DNA of 64,000 nucleotides from Trichocoleus desertorum ATA4-8-CV12 (GTDB taxonomy: Bacteria; Cyanobacteriota; Cyanobacteriia; FACHB-46): contig JAHHIL010000001.1 in assembly GCA_019358975.1 (NCBI GenBank), forward strand, positions 124,001 to 188,000. The letters are read 5' to 3'. The notes beneath the pieces were generated by a model that was not told the DNA's origin, did not search any database, and worked only from the letters and a program-made list of their open reading frames with translations. Shown here in pieces: positions 37,066 to 46,569 of this stretch (within the stretch, counting starts at the first letter, position 1; every line of letters starts with the position of its first letter). The translations under genes were made by a program, and so were the position numbers.

Positions 37066-38622
37066 ATGACAACTGTAAACATAATGGTGGTTGAGGATGA
37101 AAGCATTGTCGCCAAGGACTTGCAAAACAGACTGAAGAAGTTTGGGTATGCAGTGCCTGTGGTTGCTGCCTCTGGTGAAGAAGCCATTTTAAGGGCATCT
37201 GAGAATCACTTAGATTTGGTCTTAATGGATATTCGCCTCAAAGGTGCGATCGACGGAATTGAAGCAGCCAGACAAATTCACCACCGCTTTCAGCTGCCAA
37301 TTATTTATTTAACCGCTTATGCGGATGACGACACCTTAGCTCGTGCTAAGCAAACTCAACCGTTTGGCTATATATTAAAACCCTTTAAAGAACGAGAACT
37401 GAATACAACGATCGAAATTACTTTAGCGAGGCATCGGCTAGAGAAGCAGTTGCAAGAACGAGAGCAGTGGCTGTCAACTGTTTTGAGAAGTATCGCGGAT
37501 GCCGTGATTACGATTGATACGACAGGGTTGATTACGTTCATGAACCCTGTAGCGGAGAGTCTAACGGGATGGAAGCAAGCACAAGCTCTTGGAAAGCCTG
37601 CGATCGCTGTTTTCCAGACCGAGGACGAGGCCACCCAGAGAGTCTTCCAGCAACCCATCAGCAGCCTCTTGGAGGACAGTATTGGCCCAAAAACTGCTGT
37701 AGAAACTAGCCTTAAGTGCAGCGAAGACCAAAGTATTCCCATTGAGTACAGTTTGACGCCGTTGCAAAATGACCAAAACCTGATGATGGGTGCTGTTTTA
37801 GTCTTCCGCGATCTCACCGAGCAGATCAAAGCCAAGGAAGCGATTCGCCAGCAGGCTGAACAAGCTCGACTCCTAGCAGAACTGCAAAAACTGAATCACC
37901 TCAAAGATGACTTTTTGAGCACAGTGTCCCATGAGCTACGGACACCGATGTCGAACATGAAAATGGCGCTGCAAATGCTGACGATCGCCACTAATGCTGA
38001 ACGCCAACAGCGTTATCTGGAAATTCTAAAGGCAGAATGTGCCCGTGAAATTGACCTCATCAACGACCTACTAGATCTACAGCGCTTAGAAGCATCGGCT
38101 TATCCTACCTTTCTGGTGGAGGCGATCAACCTGCAAGATTGGTTCTCTAGCCTAATTGAGCCTTTCCGCTCCCGCCTGCAAGAACATCAGCAGGTGCTCA
38201 ACATTGATCTGCCAGAAAACTCCCCGCCCTTAATTACCGATCGCTCTAGCTTGGAGCGCATGTTAGGCGAACTGCTGAATAACGCTTGCAAATATACTCC
38301 AGCAGGCGGTGAGATTATTCTGAAGGTAGAGCAAGTGACCAGTCCCTCACCGATCTCCCCGGTAGTCCCCTTTACCCGCCTGATTATCCAAAACCAAGCA
38401 GAAATTCCGCCGACAGAAATCCTGCGAATTTTCGACAAATTTTATCGAGTCCCCCATGCTGACCCCTGGAAGCAAGGAGGGACTGGTTTAGGACTAGCCT
38501 TGGTCAAGCGCCTAGTAGAACAACTGCAAGGTACCATTCAGGTCGAGAGCAGTCACGGTTGGACGGTCTTTACGATTCATCTGCCACCGTTGAACGTCGT
38601 GACGCTGCAAAGAGCAGGCTGA
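37066..38622 (+). CDS. receiver-PAS-histidine kinase
   Basis: A cytoplasmic 518-residue protein. The receiver domain occupies 5-120 with phospho-Asp55 (LVLMDIRLKG) and Lys105 (YILKPF). A PAS domain follows at about 133-255, then HisKA with His289 (STVSHELRTPMSNM) and HATPase_c (GELLNNACKYTPAGG, KQGGTGLGLALVKRL). It lacks a DNA-binding domain, so it should accept phosphate from an upstream kinase and start another relay. Being 15 bases downstream of the ethylene-receptor-type kinase, it is the probable direct partner. In Synechocystis the receptor sits instead beside an AraC-type regulator. Confidence 0.92.
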   Translation: MTTVNIMVVEDESIVAKDLQNRLKKFGYAVPVVAASGEEAILRASENHLDLVLMDIRLKGAIDGIEAARQIHHRFQLPIIYLTAYADDDTLARAKQTQPFGYILKPFKERELNTTIEITLARHRLEKQLQEREQWLSTVLRSIADAVITIDTTGLITFMNPVAESLTGWKQAQALGKPAIAVFQTEDEATQRVFQQPISSLLEDSIGPKTAVETSLKCSEDQSIPIEYSLTPLQNDQNLMMGAVLVFRDLTEQIKAKEAIRQQAEQARLLAELQKLNHLKDDFLSTVSHELRTPMSNMKMALQMLTIATNAERQQRYLEILKAECAREIDLINDLLDLQRLEASAYPTFLVEAINLQDWFSSLIEPFRSRLQEHQQVLNIDLPENSPPLITDRSSLERMLGELLNNACKYTPAGGEIILKVEQVTSPSPISPVVPFTRLIIQNQAEIPPTEILRIFDKFYRVPHADPWKQGGTGLGLALVKRLVEQLQGTIQVESSHGWTVFTIHLPPLNVVTLQRAG

Positions 38623-38642
38623 AGCTAAGGCTATCAGTTGGT

Positions 38643-39044
38643 TTAGGAGACCCTGACTTGGGAGGTGTCTACTGCTTTGGTGCCATCCACCTTCGCCGCC
38701 ATCCCTGTGATGTATTGCAGGATTTCCGAGCTAGGCACAGAGCCTCTAAAGATGATGGTGCTACCGTTTTGGTCAATTTCTAAGCTTTCAATTTCACTGA
38801 TTTGGGGATCACGGTCAAAGGCGATCGCTACTCGCTTCGTCAAACCTACTGGGTCATATTCACCCTCAAGCCCCATATTCTCCGGAGCCGGAGGCGGTTG
38901 ATGCATGCCCGCTTTCTCTCGGAGTTCCAAGTCATACTCACCTGTGAGTCCAGGGGTCATCCCCCCTTCGTCTGGGTGCTTCTGAGTCTCCGACTGGAAT
39001 TTTTTACTACACTCCTGCCCAAAGTGCCGTTCTAGCCAAGTCAT
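38643..39044 (-). CDS. hypothetical protein with BON-like C-terminus
   Basis: The protein has 133 residues from the ATG at 39044; the frame is open to 39185, but MTWLERHFGQ is the better start. The N-terminal half is polar with a GEYDLELREKAG / GEYDPVGLTKRV pair of similar elements. The C-terminal 60 residues (SLEIDQNGSTIIFRGSVPSSEILQYI, then AVDTSQVRV) have the beta-alpha-beta rhythm and final V-D-x-x-x-V of BON domains. The gene is convergent with the receiver-kinase gene, 20 bases apart. The function is unknown. Confidence 0.6.
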   Translation of the reverse strand: MTWLERHFGQECSKKFQSETQKHPDEGGMTPGLTGEYDLELREKAGMHQPPPAPENMGLEGEYDPVGLTKRVAIAFDRDPQISEIESLEIDQNGSTIIFRGSVPSSEILQYITGMAAKVDGTKAVDTSQVRVS

Positions 39045-39213
39045 AATTCCACCCCTTAGGATAGATAGTTTCTTGTATCCTCCATTACAGACTACTTGAC
39101 CCCGCTGTGGCATCTCCCATGAGGAAGGATGAAGGATGAAAAGGGGAGAAGCCAGAAGCCGAGTGCCAAAACTTGATATAGCCAAAAACCCGAAACCCCC
39201 ACAGTCAGACTCG

Positions 39214-39276
39214 TTTGGAGGGAGCCTGAGGGACGCAACCGTCTCTCAGCGGGGGTTTGGGGGCGAGTGCCCCCAA
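39214..39276 (+). repeat. family A double-hairpin repeat, copy 5
   Basis: TGAGGGAC/GTCTCTCA (one mismatch) around GCAACC, then a perfect TTGGGGGC/GCCCCCAA with a GAGT loop ending at 39276. It lies 40 bases past the 3' end of sir and is nearly identical to copy 6 (55545-55608). Confidence 0.82.
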
Positions 39277-39316
39277 GGATCGGATTTCTGAGCTGTAACT
39301 ATAGCTTCTAGTTAAA

Positions 39317-41311
39317 CTATGGCTTTTGGTTAGCTTCTACATAAGCTGCGATCGCCTCAGTAGCCAGTTGAGATACCTTCTTACCTTGCTGGGCAGCCAT
39401 CGCTTGCAGACTAGCATAAAGGTCTTCTCGTACTGTGATGCGGCGACGGACTTTACCAAGCCCATCGGTCTCGCTCACACTAGCGATCGCTTCATCATTG
39501 GCAGTGTTAACCGTGGCGGCGTAGCTGCTAACCAGCTCAGGCGGGTCAGATTGGTAAGCGACAGAAAACTGCCGAATGGCCTCTAGGCCAACGCGATCGC
39601 AGAAATCTCCAAAACTCTCTCCGGCTGTGCGAGATTGCTTGAAGTAGACAAAAATTGGTTCTAGGCCAATTTCTAAATCGTTAATGTGGAGCTTCTCCAC
39701 ATAAGGCTGAGATAAGCGAGTTTGGTTAGGAGAAGCACCCAGCCAAACTTGATAATGCTCTGGAGCACTGCCTACGAAGCCCAATTCTGCTAAGTATGGA
39801 CGGGCGCAACCGTTGGGGCAACCTGTCATTCGAATAATAAAGTGCTCTTGTTCCAGACCCACTTTATCTAGCAGAGCGCGAATCCGTTCCAGAATCTCTG
39901 GCATAATTCGCTCCGACTCAGTCACCGCCAAGCCACAAGTAGGCAAAGCGGGACAGGCCATCGAATAGCGCACGAGAGAATCAATTTTGTCAGGATCAGC
40001 CTGAATGCCACAGCGATCGAATATGGCTTGAATGGCAGCGCGATCGCCTGGATTGATGTCGTACAGAATGGCATCTTGGCTACCTGTCAACAGCATGGGC
40101 AGATTGAACTGCTTGACAATTTCCCGCAACGCCGTTTTGAGCTGGAAGGCACCCTCGTCCTTCACCCGACCATTCTCGATCGGAATGCCAACAAACAGCT
40201 TGCCATCTCCTTGTTCTTGCCAGCCCAGAAAATCTAAGTACTTAAACTCAGGCAACGGCTTGAAGGGTTGCAGCGGTTTGCCAAAGTACTGCTCGACCTC
40301 AGTGCGAAACTTGTCCACACCCCACTCTTCCATCAAGTACTTCAGGCGGGAGTGACGGCGATCGCTGCGGTTGCCATTGTCTCGCTGAGTGGCCACGATC
40401 GCTTTCACTGCGTCGTAGATATCCGCTTTATCCACATAGCCTAAAGGATCAGCAATCCGAGGGAAAGTGTCTTCCTTACCGTGAGTCCGACCTAAACCAC
40501 CCCCCGCTAAAATATTGAACCCTTCTAGCTCATTTTGCTCGTTGGTAATGACGACCAAGCTTAAATCTTGGGAGTACAGGTCAATCGAGTTGTCACCGGG
40601 GATCGTCACCGCAATCTTAAATTTGCGGGGCATGTAGTAAGTGCCGTAAATCGGCTCCTCACCTTCATGAAAAATAGTGCCATTGCCGTTGCTTTGGCGT
40701 GCGGCTTTGACCTCTGGACGCTCTTCCGCACTAACAAACTTTTCGCCATCCAACCAAATTTCGTAATAAGCGCCTGTTTGGGGAGTTAGTAAGTCGGCAA
40801 TGCTATTGGCGTATTCATGGGCGTAGAGATACTCAGGCCGATTCTTGTACGGCGCAGGCGGTGCCATCACATTACGGTTCAGATCCCCACAAGCTCCTAA
40901 AGTGGAACCCATGCTTTTGATGATTTCCGCGATCGCCACTCGCAAATTCTTCTTCAGAATGCCGTGAATTTGAAACCCTTGCCGAGTCGTGGCTCGGAGC
41001 GTGCCATTGCCATAGGTTTCTGACAATTGATCTAAAGTCAGGTACAGCTGCGGTGGAATAAAGCCACCCGGACTCCGAGTTCGCAGCATGAACTGGTAGT
41101 CTTTCTCCTGCCCCTTGACCCGGTTGTCCCGATTGTCCTGCTGATAGGAACCATGAAACTTGAGAATTTGAATCGCGTCTTCTGTAAAGCTGTTGGTATC
41201 CAGTAGCAATTCACTTGCAACAGGCTCACGTAAAAATTGGCTACGTTCCTTAAGACCTTCTACCTTAGAAGGTTTGCGAACCACGGGAGTTGGAGTCGGA
41301 GTTTTAACCAT
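39317..41311 (-). CDS. sir: ferredoxin-dependent assimilatory sulfite reductase with C-terminal RHH-like tail
   Basis: A 664-residue enzyme that reduces sulfite to sulfide with electrons from ferredoxin. The Fe4S4-siroheme cysteines are in [15 protein letters not shown] and [14 protein letters not shown]. Both ferritin-like halves of the family are present ([28 protein letters not shown]). The last about 45 residues ([20 protein letters not shown], then [19 protein letters not shown]) form an extra segment with the beta-helix-helix pattern of ribbon-helix-helix DNA-binding proteins. Plant chloroplast sulfite reductase binds nucleoid DNA, which makes this tail interesting, but DNA binding here is inference. 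Confidence 0.94.
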   Translation of the reverse strand: MVKTPTPTPVVRKPSKVEGLKERSQFLREPVASELLLDTNSFTEDAIQILKFHGSYQQDNRDNRVKGQEKDYQFMLRTRSPGGFIPPQLYLTLDQLSETYGNGTLRATTRQGFQIHGILKKNLRVAIAEIIKSMGSTLGACGDLNRNVMAPPAPYKNRPEYLYAHEYANSIADLLTPQTGAYYEIWLDGEKFVSAEERPEVKAARQSNGNGTIFHEGEEPIYGTYYMPRKFKIAVTIPGDNSIDLYSQDLSLVVITNEQNELEGFNILAGGGLGRTHGKEDTFPRIADPLGYVDKADIYDAVKAIVATQRDNGNRSDRRHSRLKYLMEEWGVDKFRTEVEQYFGKPLQPFKPLPEFKYLDFLGWQEQGDGKLFVGIPIENGRVKDEGAFQLKTALREIVKQFNLPMLLTGSQDAILYDINPGDRAAIQAIFDRCGIQADPDKIDSLVRYSMACPALPTCGLAVTESERIMPEILERIRALLDKVGLEQEHFIIRMTGCPNGCARPYLAELGFVGSAPEHYQVWLGASPNQTRLSQPYVEKLHINDLEIGLEPIFVYFKQSRTAGESFGDFCDRVGLEAIRQFSVAYQSDPPELVSSYAATVNTANDEAIASVSETDGLGKVRRRITVREDLYASLQAMAAQQGKKVSQLATEAIAAYVEANQKP

Positions 41312-42113
41312 CGGAGTTGCGGTACGAGTTGAAAATAGTCAGAAGCTTAGAGTACAACCGAGTGTTGTAGTCTAAAGTCAGGGTTGAACCGTAAAACTTT
41401 TGCTGTAAAGCTTTTGAGGGGCTCAGAGCCTCAGTAGTTCGAAGCTTATCGATTCCCGGTAACCCGCCCGGAATTACGGTGAATCTATATATTTTATCAC
41501 TGCATTTGTCGGGTCAAGGTGCTTGTCAGGGATTTTGCATGAAATTCCAACCCCACTGCGGGACTAGGCAGCGTTAAGTCAAGCACATGCTATTTAATGC
41601 TAGCTGATTTGGCTGGTTAAATCGTGACGGCTGAGTTGAGTTGATAATATCGCTTAAAAATTGCTCTGTAAACTCGGAGAAAGCTAAGGGAGAACACCGA
41701 TCATTTCAAGCAAACTCAGCCTTAGATCAAGAATTAATCAAGAGTTGATCCTGATTTTTTAAGCGAATCTCAAAAAGTATTTCCTCAGCCACAACTGGAA
41801 ATCATACTTGGATTAATAGTTGAGTTGGTTATTGGGAATTAGGTGATTAAATTCCTAAAAACTTGATTGAATCGGTCGGCATTGGATCAGTTGACTGCAT
41901 TTTATCCATTAATGGAAAAAGCAACTAAAAAAGCTCCTAGCTGTAGGGCCAGGAGCTGAGTGAAACCAAGTTGAATTACTATTCAGTCTTGCTTAGTTGC
42001 TGTAGAGTTGATGAAAGATTTCATGCAGACTCATGGTTGAAAACTAGCAGATGAATGCCTACAACTCAGCACAGTAGTTGGAGTGATTTTGGCATCAAGT
42101 TTCTCAGGTGAAC
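41312..42113. other. long intergenic region between sir and the outer-membrane protein gene
   Basis: About 800 bases, the longest gene-free stretch in the window. The part next to sir should hold its promoter. A small dyad (GAGGGGCTC/GAGCCTC) lies near 41417-41435. The part from 41700 on is AT-rich and ends with the terminator at 41926-41957. I found no ORF or RNA family I recognise. Confidence 0.4.
41926..41957 (-). terminator. terminator of the outer-membrane protein gene
   Basis: On the minus strand AGCTCCT (41951-41957) pairs with AGGAGCT (41932-41938) over a 12-base loop and is followed by a run of Ts. It lies about 155 bases after the stop of the gene at 42114-42644. Confidence 0.65.
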
Positions 42114-42644
42114 TTAGAAGCGTAGGCCAGCACCAGCGCTGAAGGTTAGAGAATCAGCAGGGCCATTTTGATAAGCATTGAGGCCCCACTTGGTGTTGCC
42201 ATAAACCACAACATCTTTGGTGACTTTAGATTCAACCCCGGCGGTCAATACAACTGCATCATCGTTACCCATTGGGGTGGGTTGGCCGTTTGCTTCCACA
42301 AAGGAGTAGCCAACACCGCCGTAAACTTGGGTGTTTTTAGTGATTCCTTGGTCATAAGTGATCATAGGAATGATGGCGCTAGTGTCGTCGCTGTAAACAA
42401 CTGAACCGCGCAGAGAAACGGGAGCTTTGCGGAGGCCGAAGCGACCATCAATTGTGCCACCAAAGGTTGCAGCATCGTTATTTTGACCACCGTTGGTGAC
42501 ACCCGCAGCCACACCTGCACCTACATAGCTATCGCTAAATCCTTTTCTAGGTTGAGCAGAAGCGGAGCCAGCGGAGAGGAGAGGAGCGATCGCAATTACA
42601 GACAAAGCAGAAAAAGCAGCAATGGATTTCAGAGAGAGGTTCAT
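42114..42644 (-). CDS. small outer-membrane beta-barrel protein
   Basis: The protein has 176 residues. A signal peptide (MNLSLKSIAAFSALSVIAIA, cleavage after ASAQ) precedes a mature part of alternating polar and apolar strands rich in Gly, Val, Tyr and Asn (DSYVGAGVAAGVTNGG, QVYGGVGYSFVEANG, VVVYGNTKWGLNAYQNG). It ends in AGAGLRF with the terminal Phe typical of BamA-assembled barrels. About eight strands are possible, the size of an OmpX/OmpA-like barrel. No OmpA peptidoglycan domain is present. The role is unknown. A long AT-rich 5' region suggests tight regulation. Confidence 0.8.
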   Translation of the reverse strand: MNLSLKSIAAFSALSVIAIAPLLSAGSASAQPRKGFSDSYVGAGVAAGVTNGGQNNDAATFGGTIDGRFGLRKAPVSLRGSVVYSDDTSAIIPMITYDQGITKNTQVYGGVGYSFVEANGQPTPMGNDDAVVLTAGVESKVTKDVVVYGNTKWGLNAYQNGPADSLTFSAGAGLRF

Positions 42645-43118
42645 CTTGGTTCCCTCAAAGGGTAAGTTTGATTTAATGTTTGCGTTCCTGAATTTATAGT
42701 CGAAGGACTTGCTTGAAAGGTTCCAGAAAAATCTAATTTGATTGAAAGTTTTTTGGAATTAGCAGCTTGCCCACTTCAACTACCTAAAAGGAATGATCAC
42801 TCCAAAAATTGTTCCCTTAAAAAGCTAAAAACCATTACCTATTAACTCTAGATAATGGTTTGCTTCGTTTGAATGGGTGCTTTTGATCTAGTTCATGGAA
42901 TTAATTACGGTGTGCTTCAATAGCCGCTTTTTAAACTGTCACAGAAAGCTGGGGCTATTTAATCAATTGAATGAGGTTTGGGGTTGTTTAACTAAGAAAC
43001 ACTGCCCAAAACACATAATATCCCAGCTAAAAAACTGAATTCCGGAAATTTTCGGAACGTAGATTAATTGGAGTGAATAAAACTAGAAAAGTTTGGTGTA
43101 ATTACCGAACTAAATTAG
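42645..43118. other. AT-rich intergenic region upstream of the outer-membrane protein gene
   Basis: About 470 bases without a gene. It should contain the promoter and leader for the barrel protein (transcribed leftward) and the 3' region of the lipid kinase gene. No clear terminator or operator could be singled out. Confidence 0.35.
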
Positions 43119-44102
43119 TTATTCATCATGCTGCGGCTCAGCTTGAGGCTTAGAAACTACCACTAAGTTGGGCAAACCTTCCAACTTTTCTTCTAGAGGC
43201 GCTTCAGTGTTAGCAGGCGCAAAGATAGTTAGTCCTTGGGATACACACTCTACTTCGATGGGAGTTGTGCCAATTAGTTCCCCATCTAAAACTACCTTCT
43301 GGGGTGGCTCAGTTGACACTTTGAGGCGTTTCGCTCGCAGATAGCCAATGTCGTCTCGCTCTGTAGCGTTGCCTGTCAAAGCTGACTGGAGCAGGTGATA
43401 AGAAGCGGCGATCGCCCCTGCTACGTTACGTGGAGCCACTACGGTTAAATCGAGCAGACCATCATCAAAAATGACCCCTGCTGGTCCTTGCGCCAAGATC
43501 GAGGTTGCTGGGGCAGCATTGGCGATCGTAATGGCTGAGGCTGAGACTTGAATGATGTGTTCATCAGTTTCAATTTCTGCCTCAAACGAGGGCAGATGCC
43601 CCAGTTGTTTGACTCCTGCCAAGATATAGGCCAGCATGCCCAAGCGATTTTTAGCAGCTCGGTCTGCTTGTTCAACCGTCTCAGCTTCAAAGCCGATCCC
43701 TGCTAGCAAGAGCATGGGTTTGCCGTTACAGTAAGCCGCATCCACCTTTTTGGTTTTTCCTGCCAAGATAGTGGCGCAAGCAGCTTCGATACTGTCAGGA
43801 ATGCCGAGGGCATTGGCAAAAGCGTTGGCGGTGCCGCGTGAAATCACACCTAGAGGAATATCAGTGCCTACTAGAGCTGCTGCGGTTGCCGACAAAGTAC
43901 CATCACCTCCAGAGGCAATCACGGCTTCAACTCCTCGTTGCACCGCGTTGTAGGCCAGTTGATCCGCATCAACGATTTTGGTTGTTGAGAGGATCTCTAA
44001 GTTCATCTCTGGCTCCAATAAAGCCCGGATCTGGGCTAAGTCTTGCTCTGGATCACTTTGACCAGCAATGGGATTGAAAATGAGACAAGCAGAGCGAATC
44101 AT
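43119..44102 (-). CDS. diacylglycerol/lipid kinase, YegS/BmrU family
   Basis: The protein has 327 residues. The nucleotide-binding motif VIASGGDGTLSATAAALVG and the GVISRGTANAFANALGIP element are diagnostic of the DAGK catalytic domain (N-terminal 130 residues). The C-terminal beta-sandwich has FDDGLLDLTVVAP and VVLDGELIGTTPIEVEC. It phosphorylates a lipid such as diacylglycerol, ceramide or phosphatidylglycerol; the acceptor cannot be told. It is divergent from the CRR7 gene. Confidence 0.9.
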   Translation of the reverse strand: MIRSACLIFNPIAGQSDPEQDLAQIRALLEPEMNLEILSTTKIVDADQLAYNAVQRGVEAVIASGGDGTLSATAAALVGTDIPLGVISRGTANAFANALGIPDSIEAACATILAGKTKKVDAAYCNGKPMLLLAGIGFEAETVEQADRAAKNRLGMLAYILAGVKQLGHLPSFEAEIETDEHIIQVSASAITIANAAPATSILAQGPAGVIFDDGLLDLTVVAPRNVAGAIAASYHLLQSALTGNATERDDIGYLRAKRLKVSTEPPQKVVLDGELIGTTPIEVECVSQGLTIFAPANTEAPLEEKLEGLPNLVVVSKPQAEPQHDE

Positions 44103-44268
44103 AGCGGTGAAGATGATGGTCGAGAAGGAAAGGTTGCAAATGCCTCTACTCCAAGTCTTAAAGCTAGACAGCTAAACGGCATCCTTCTTTCGATGCGTTG
44201 TTACGATAACAGTATTAGTACGATATTTATTGCGATCGCTAACCAGCTAAACCTCTGATACCAAGCTT

Positions 44269-44532
44269 ATGCCCGACCCTCTGATGTATAGACAAGACCA
44301 TTTTGTGGTTCTAGAAGCCAATCAACCAGAACAGTTTCTGACGGCGGCTGAGTTGCTCAGCAAACTAGAGACCGTTTTGGAGCAACGGCAAGACGATCTG
44401 CCTCAAGATTTGCAGAAACTTAGTTCTATCTCCGCCCAGGCCCAATATCTGCTAGATACTTCCTGCGAGCTAGATATGGAGCCTGGTAATTTTTTGCAGT
44501 GGTACGCTGTTAGGTTAGAAAAAGAAAAATAG
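44269..44532 (+). CDS. chlororespiratory reduction protein 7 (CRR7)
   Basis: An 87-residue soluble protein. The sequence MYRQDHFVVLEANQPEQFLTAAELL and its end QAQYLLDTSCELDMEPGNFLQWYAVRLEK match the CRR7 family, restricted to cyanobacteria and chloroplasts. In plants CRR7 is needed to assemble the NDH-1 complex for cyclic electron flow, and the cyanobacterial protein is presumed to act similarly. No ndh gene is adjacent. The next gene is convergent, 11 bases away. Confidence 0.82.
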   Translation: MPDPLMYRQDHFVVLEANQPEQFLTAAELLSKLETVLEQRQDDLPQDLQKLSSISAQAQYLLDTSCELDMEPGNFLQWYAVRLEKEK

Positions 44533-44543
44533 AGTTGTAGGGT

Positions 44544-45113
44544 TTAGCTGGTCGCAGGAGTTGCAGCGACAGAAGCCGTAATCAGCGCCACTTCAATTTG
44601 TCGCTCTGCGGGCTGGGTGAGTTGTACGCGAATGCCAGGACCAAAAAAACTCTCTATTTTGGCTTGCTTCTGTTGCCAAGTTTCTAGAGAAATCAGCGGC
44701 GAATTGAACTCCAAAATTAAGGCATAAGCATCATTGATTTTGCTCTCACGCACCCCAATTAGCTCTGGGCGTTCCTCATTGGTAGGGCTAAGACCTAAGT
44801 GGCTCAGAGAACTGTCTAAGTGAGCCGATTGACCGTACCGATAGCGGGTTACATCTTTACGGATCTGATTTTGGGTTGTAGTTGCTTGCTGATCTCGTAG
44901 CTCCACGATCTCTGGCGGCGTGGGTTGGGTAAACGGAACGGGTGTGAGTTCTGAAGCTTTCAGCGCCAACCCTCCTAGAAGCAGCGGAATGCCATAAAAG
45001 AACCCTACAAGATTTAAGGTAGCGTTGCTAGAGAAGTAAGCTACAAAACCGATCACGGTTAGAGCCCCACCTACTGCCAATCCCAGCGTTCCTAGAGAAG
45101 TTTGACGTAACAT
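44544..45113 (-). CDS. DUF2854 membrane protein
   Basis: The 189-residue protein has two N-terminal membrane helices (LGTLGLAVGGALTVIGFVAYF and LNLVGFFYGIPLLLGGLALKA) and a soluble C-terminal domain (about 60-180) with GLSPTNEERPELIGVRESK. DUF2854 is conserved in cyanobacteria and plants, with no assigned function that I know. The soluble part probably faces the cytoplasm. The gene stands alone, convergent with the CRR7 gene. Confidence 0.82.
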   Translation of the reverse strand: MLRQTSLGTLGLAVGGALTVIGFVAYFSSNATLNLVGFFYGIPLLLGGLALKASELTPVPFTQPTPPEIVELRDQQATTTQNQIRKDVTRYRYGQSAHLDSSLSHLGLSPTNEERPELIGVRESKINDAYALILEFNSPLISLETWQQKQAKIESFFGPGIRVQLTQPAERQIEVALITASVAATPATS

Positions 45114-45439
45114 ATTTGTTATTGAGACGAATTAATCTGTGTGCAAAGTTAACCCTTATATCATTACCTTTACAGGAAGTTTGGTGGACTTAAGCCTGAA
45201 TATTTTTTCTCTAGACTCGATCGCTGCTTTGCCAAACGTGCGGCTGGAGGATTGTGGTTAGCAAGGTGAGCGTTGTTGAATAGCAGGATATGCTGGGGAT
45301 GTTGAGGCGCGATCGCCTACTTCATCTGGGGGTCTTCTGGGGTGGCTTATCCCTCTAGATAAAATGAGTGCCACTTTCGCCCAAGGTTAGTACTCTTGCA
45401 CCCCGCAAATAAAAACTGACAGACTAGTAGGTCCGAGCC
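45114..45439. other. intergenic region
   Basis: About 325 bases between divergent genes. No ORF, hairpin with a T-run or recognised RNA was seen. Promoters for both neighbours are expected. Confidence 0.3.
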
Positions 45440-45697
45440 ATGATCAAAGACGAAAAGCAGCCACCCGCGACCAAAAGCAAGTTATTAGAACAAATTGATT
45501 CGCTCAAACGGGAAGACGAAACCCTCTACAATATCTTGGCCGTGGATGTTTGGGCTCTGGCTAAAACGATGGATGAGTTCCAACCAGGGTTTTGGGCAGC
45601 TTTCATGAAAAACCGTGAGAAGGCACTCAAGCGCTTTATTACTGAAGTGATGCGGGCTAAGACTGCTGACAGCAAGCGTCCACCGTTTCTGCGCTAG
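45440..45697 (+). CDS. small helical protein of unknown function
   Basis: An 85-residue protein, charged and helical throughout, with a central block LYNILAVDVWALAKTMDEFQPGFWAAFMKNREKALKRF. There is no signal, membrane segment or cysteine. Composition and the aromatic-rich core suggest a real folded protein of a cyanobacterium-limited family. No function can be inferred from the neighbours. Confidence 0.65.
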   Translation: MIKDEKQPPATKSKLLEQIDSLKREDETLYNILAVDVWALAKTMDEFQPGFWAAFMKNREKALKRFITEVMRAKTADSKRPPFLR

Positions 45698-45870
45698 TCT
45701 GTCTGGAGGGTGAGGTATCTCTACTCTCCTAATGTTATCAATTCAAGATATATAAGATCTGAGGCTTGCAGTGCCTAACTTGGGCCGATTATAAACACAG
45801 ATTTGAGCCTTAAACTTAGGCTGAATATGGTTTATCTTACTCAATAGAAGTAAATATAAAGATACAAAAG

Positions 45871-46053
45871 ATGAACGCTGAAACGATTAAAGAACGCATC
45901 ACCCTGATCCGAAGCAAGCGCGAGACCTTATTGAGATTGCTAGAGCAGCCTGATTTAGGCACTCTGAGAATTGATGTCAATCAGGCTTTAGAAGAAATGG
46001 ATGACTTGATTGACGAATTTCAGCGGACCTTTCCAGAAGCAGGAAATCTCTAG
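45871..46053 (+). CDS. 60-residue helical hypothetical protein
   Basis: A short acidic protein predicted as two amphipathic helices (ERITLIRSKRETLLRLLEQ and DVNQALEEMDDLIDEFQRTF), as in small adaptor or antitoxin-like proteins. I do not recognise it. The ATG is preceded by an A-rich leader without a strong ribosome site. A perfect 10-base hairpin follows at 46109-46137. Confidence 0.5.
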   Translation: MNAETIKERITLIRSKRETLLRLLEQPDLGTLRIDVNQALEEMDDLIDEFQRTFPEAGNL

Positions 46054-46108
46054 ACACTGACTAGAGGCTGAATTCTAGATCTAAATTTCTAAATTGCTGA
46101 GATACCTT

Positions 46109-46137
46109 TTGCCTGGAACTAGTTACCTTCCAGGCAA
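46109..46137. other. perfect hairpin between convergent genes
   Basis: TTGCCTGGAA (46109-46118) pairs with TTCCAGGCAA (46128-46137) across a 9-base loop. There is no T-run on either strand, so it is not a classic intrinsic terminator, but its place between convergent genes suggests 3'-end formation or RNA stabilisation. Confidence 0.5.
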
Positions 46138-46176
46138 GCAGGGTAGGTGGTCAGTGCTGAGAAAAGCTAGGTATAG

Positions 46177-46569
46177 TTAAGCACTGGCATTCTTGGCGGC
46201 TTGCCCTAGCTCTTTGACTAAAGCCACAAGCTCGTTGGTAGCCACGTCTTTCTTACAAAAAGCATCAATATTTGCCGTCTGAATCATGACCTCTGTTTGA
46301 GGATCGTCCACAGAGGAGTAAGCAATAATCCGGATATTAGGGGCGAAACTTTTAATCTGGGTGGATGCGCTTAAACCATCCAAAACTGGCATCTGTAAAT
46401 CAATAATGATCACATCAGGATGCTGACGCTTAACTAGCTCGACTGCTTCCTGACCATTACTTGCTAGACCCACTAGTTCAATATTGGATTGATTCTGTAG
46501 GGCAAGCTTGAGGCTGAGTCGAGTCAACTCATGATCATCGACAACAAGAACACGGAGGGCAGAGCGCAT
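46177..46569 (-). CDS. single-domain response regulator
   Basis: The protein has 130 residues from the ATG at 46569; in-frame ATGs at 46581 and 46587 would add a few residues. A complete receiver domain has acidic residues in VLVVDDHELTRLS, phospho-Asp in DVIIIDLQMPVLDG, Ser in IAYSSVDD and Lys in DAFCKKD. There is no output domain, so it works in a phosphorelay or through protein contact. The start of the sequence resembles NarL/LuxR-type receivers. No kinase gene is adjacent; ppk1 lies upstream. Confidence 0.85.
   Translation of the reverse strand: MRSALRVLVVDDHELTRLSLKLALQNQSNIELVGLASNGQEAVELVKRQHPDVIIIDLQMPVLDGLSASTQIKSFAPNIRIIAYSSVDDPQTEVMIQTANIDAFCKKDVATNELVALVKELGQAAKNASA

Noticed and set aside
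46109-46137. Intrinsic terminator
   Set aside because: The stem is perfect but there is no T-run on either strand, so it is reported only as a hairpin.
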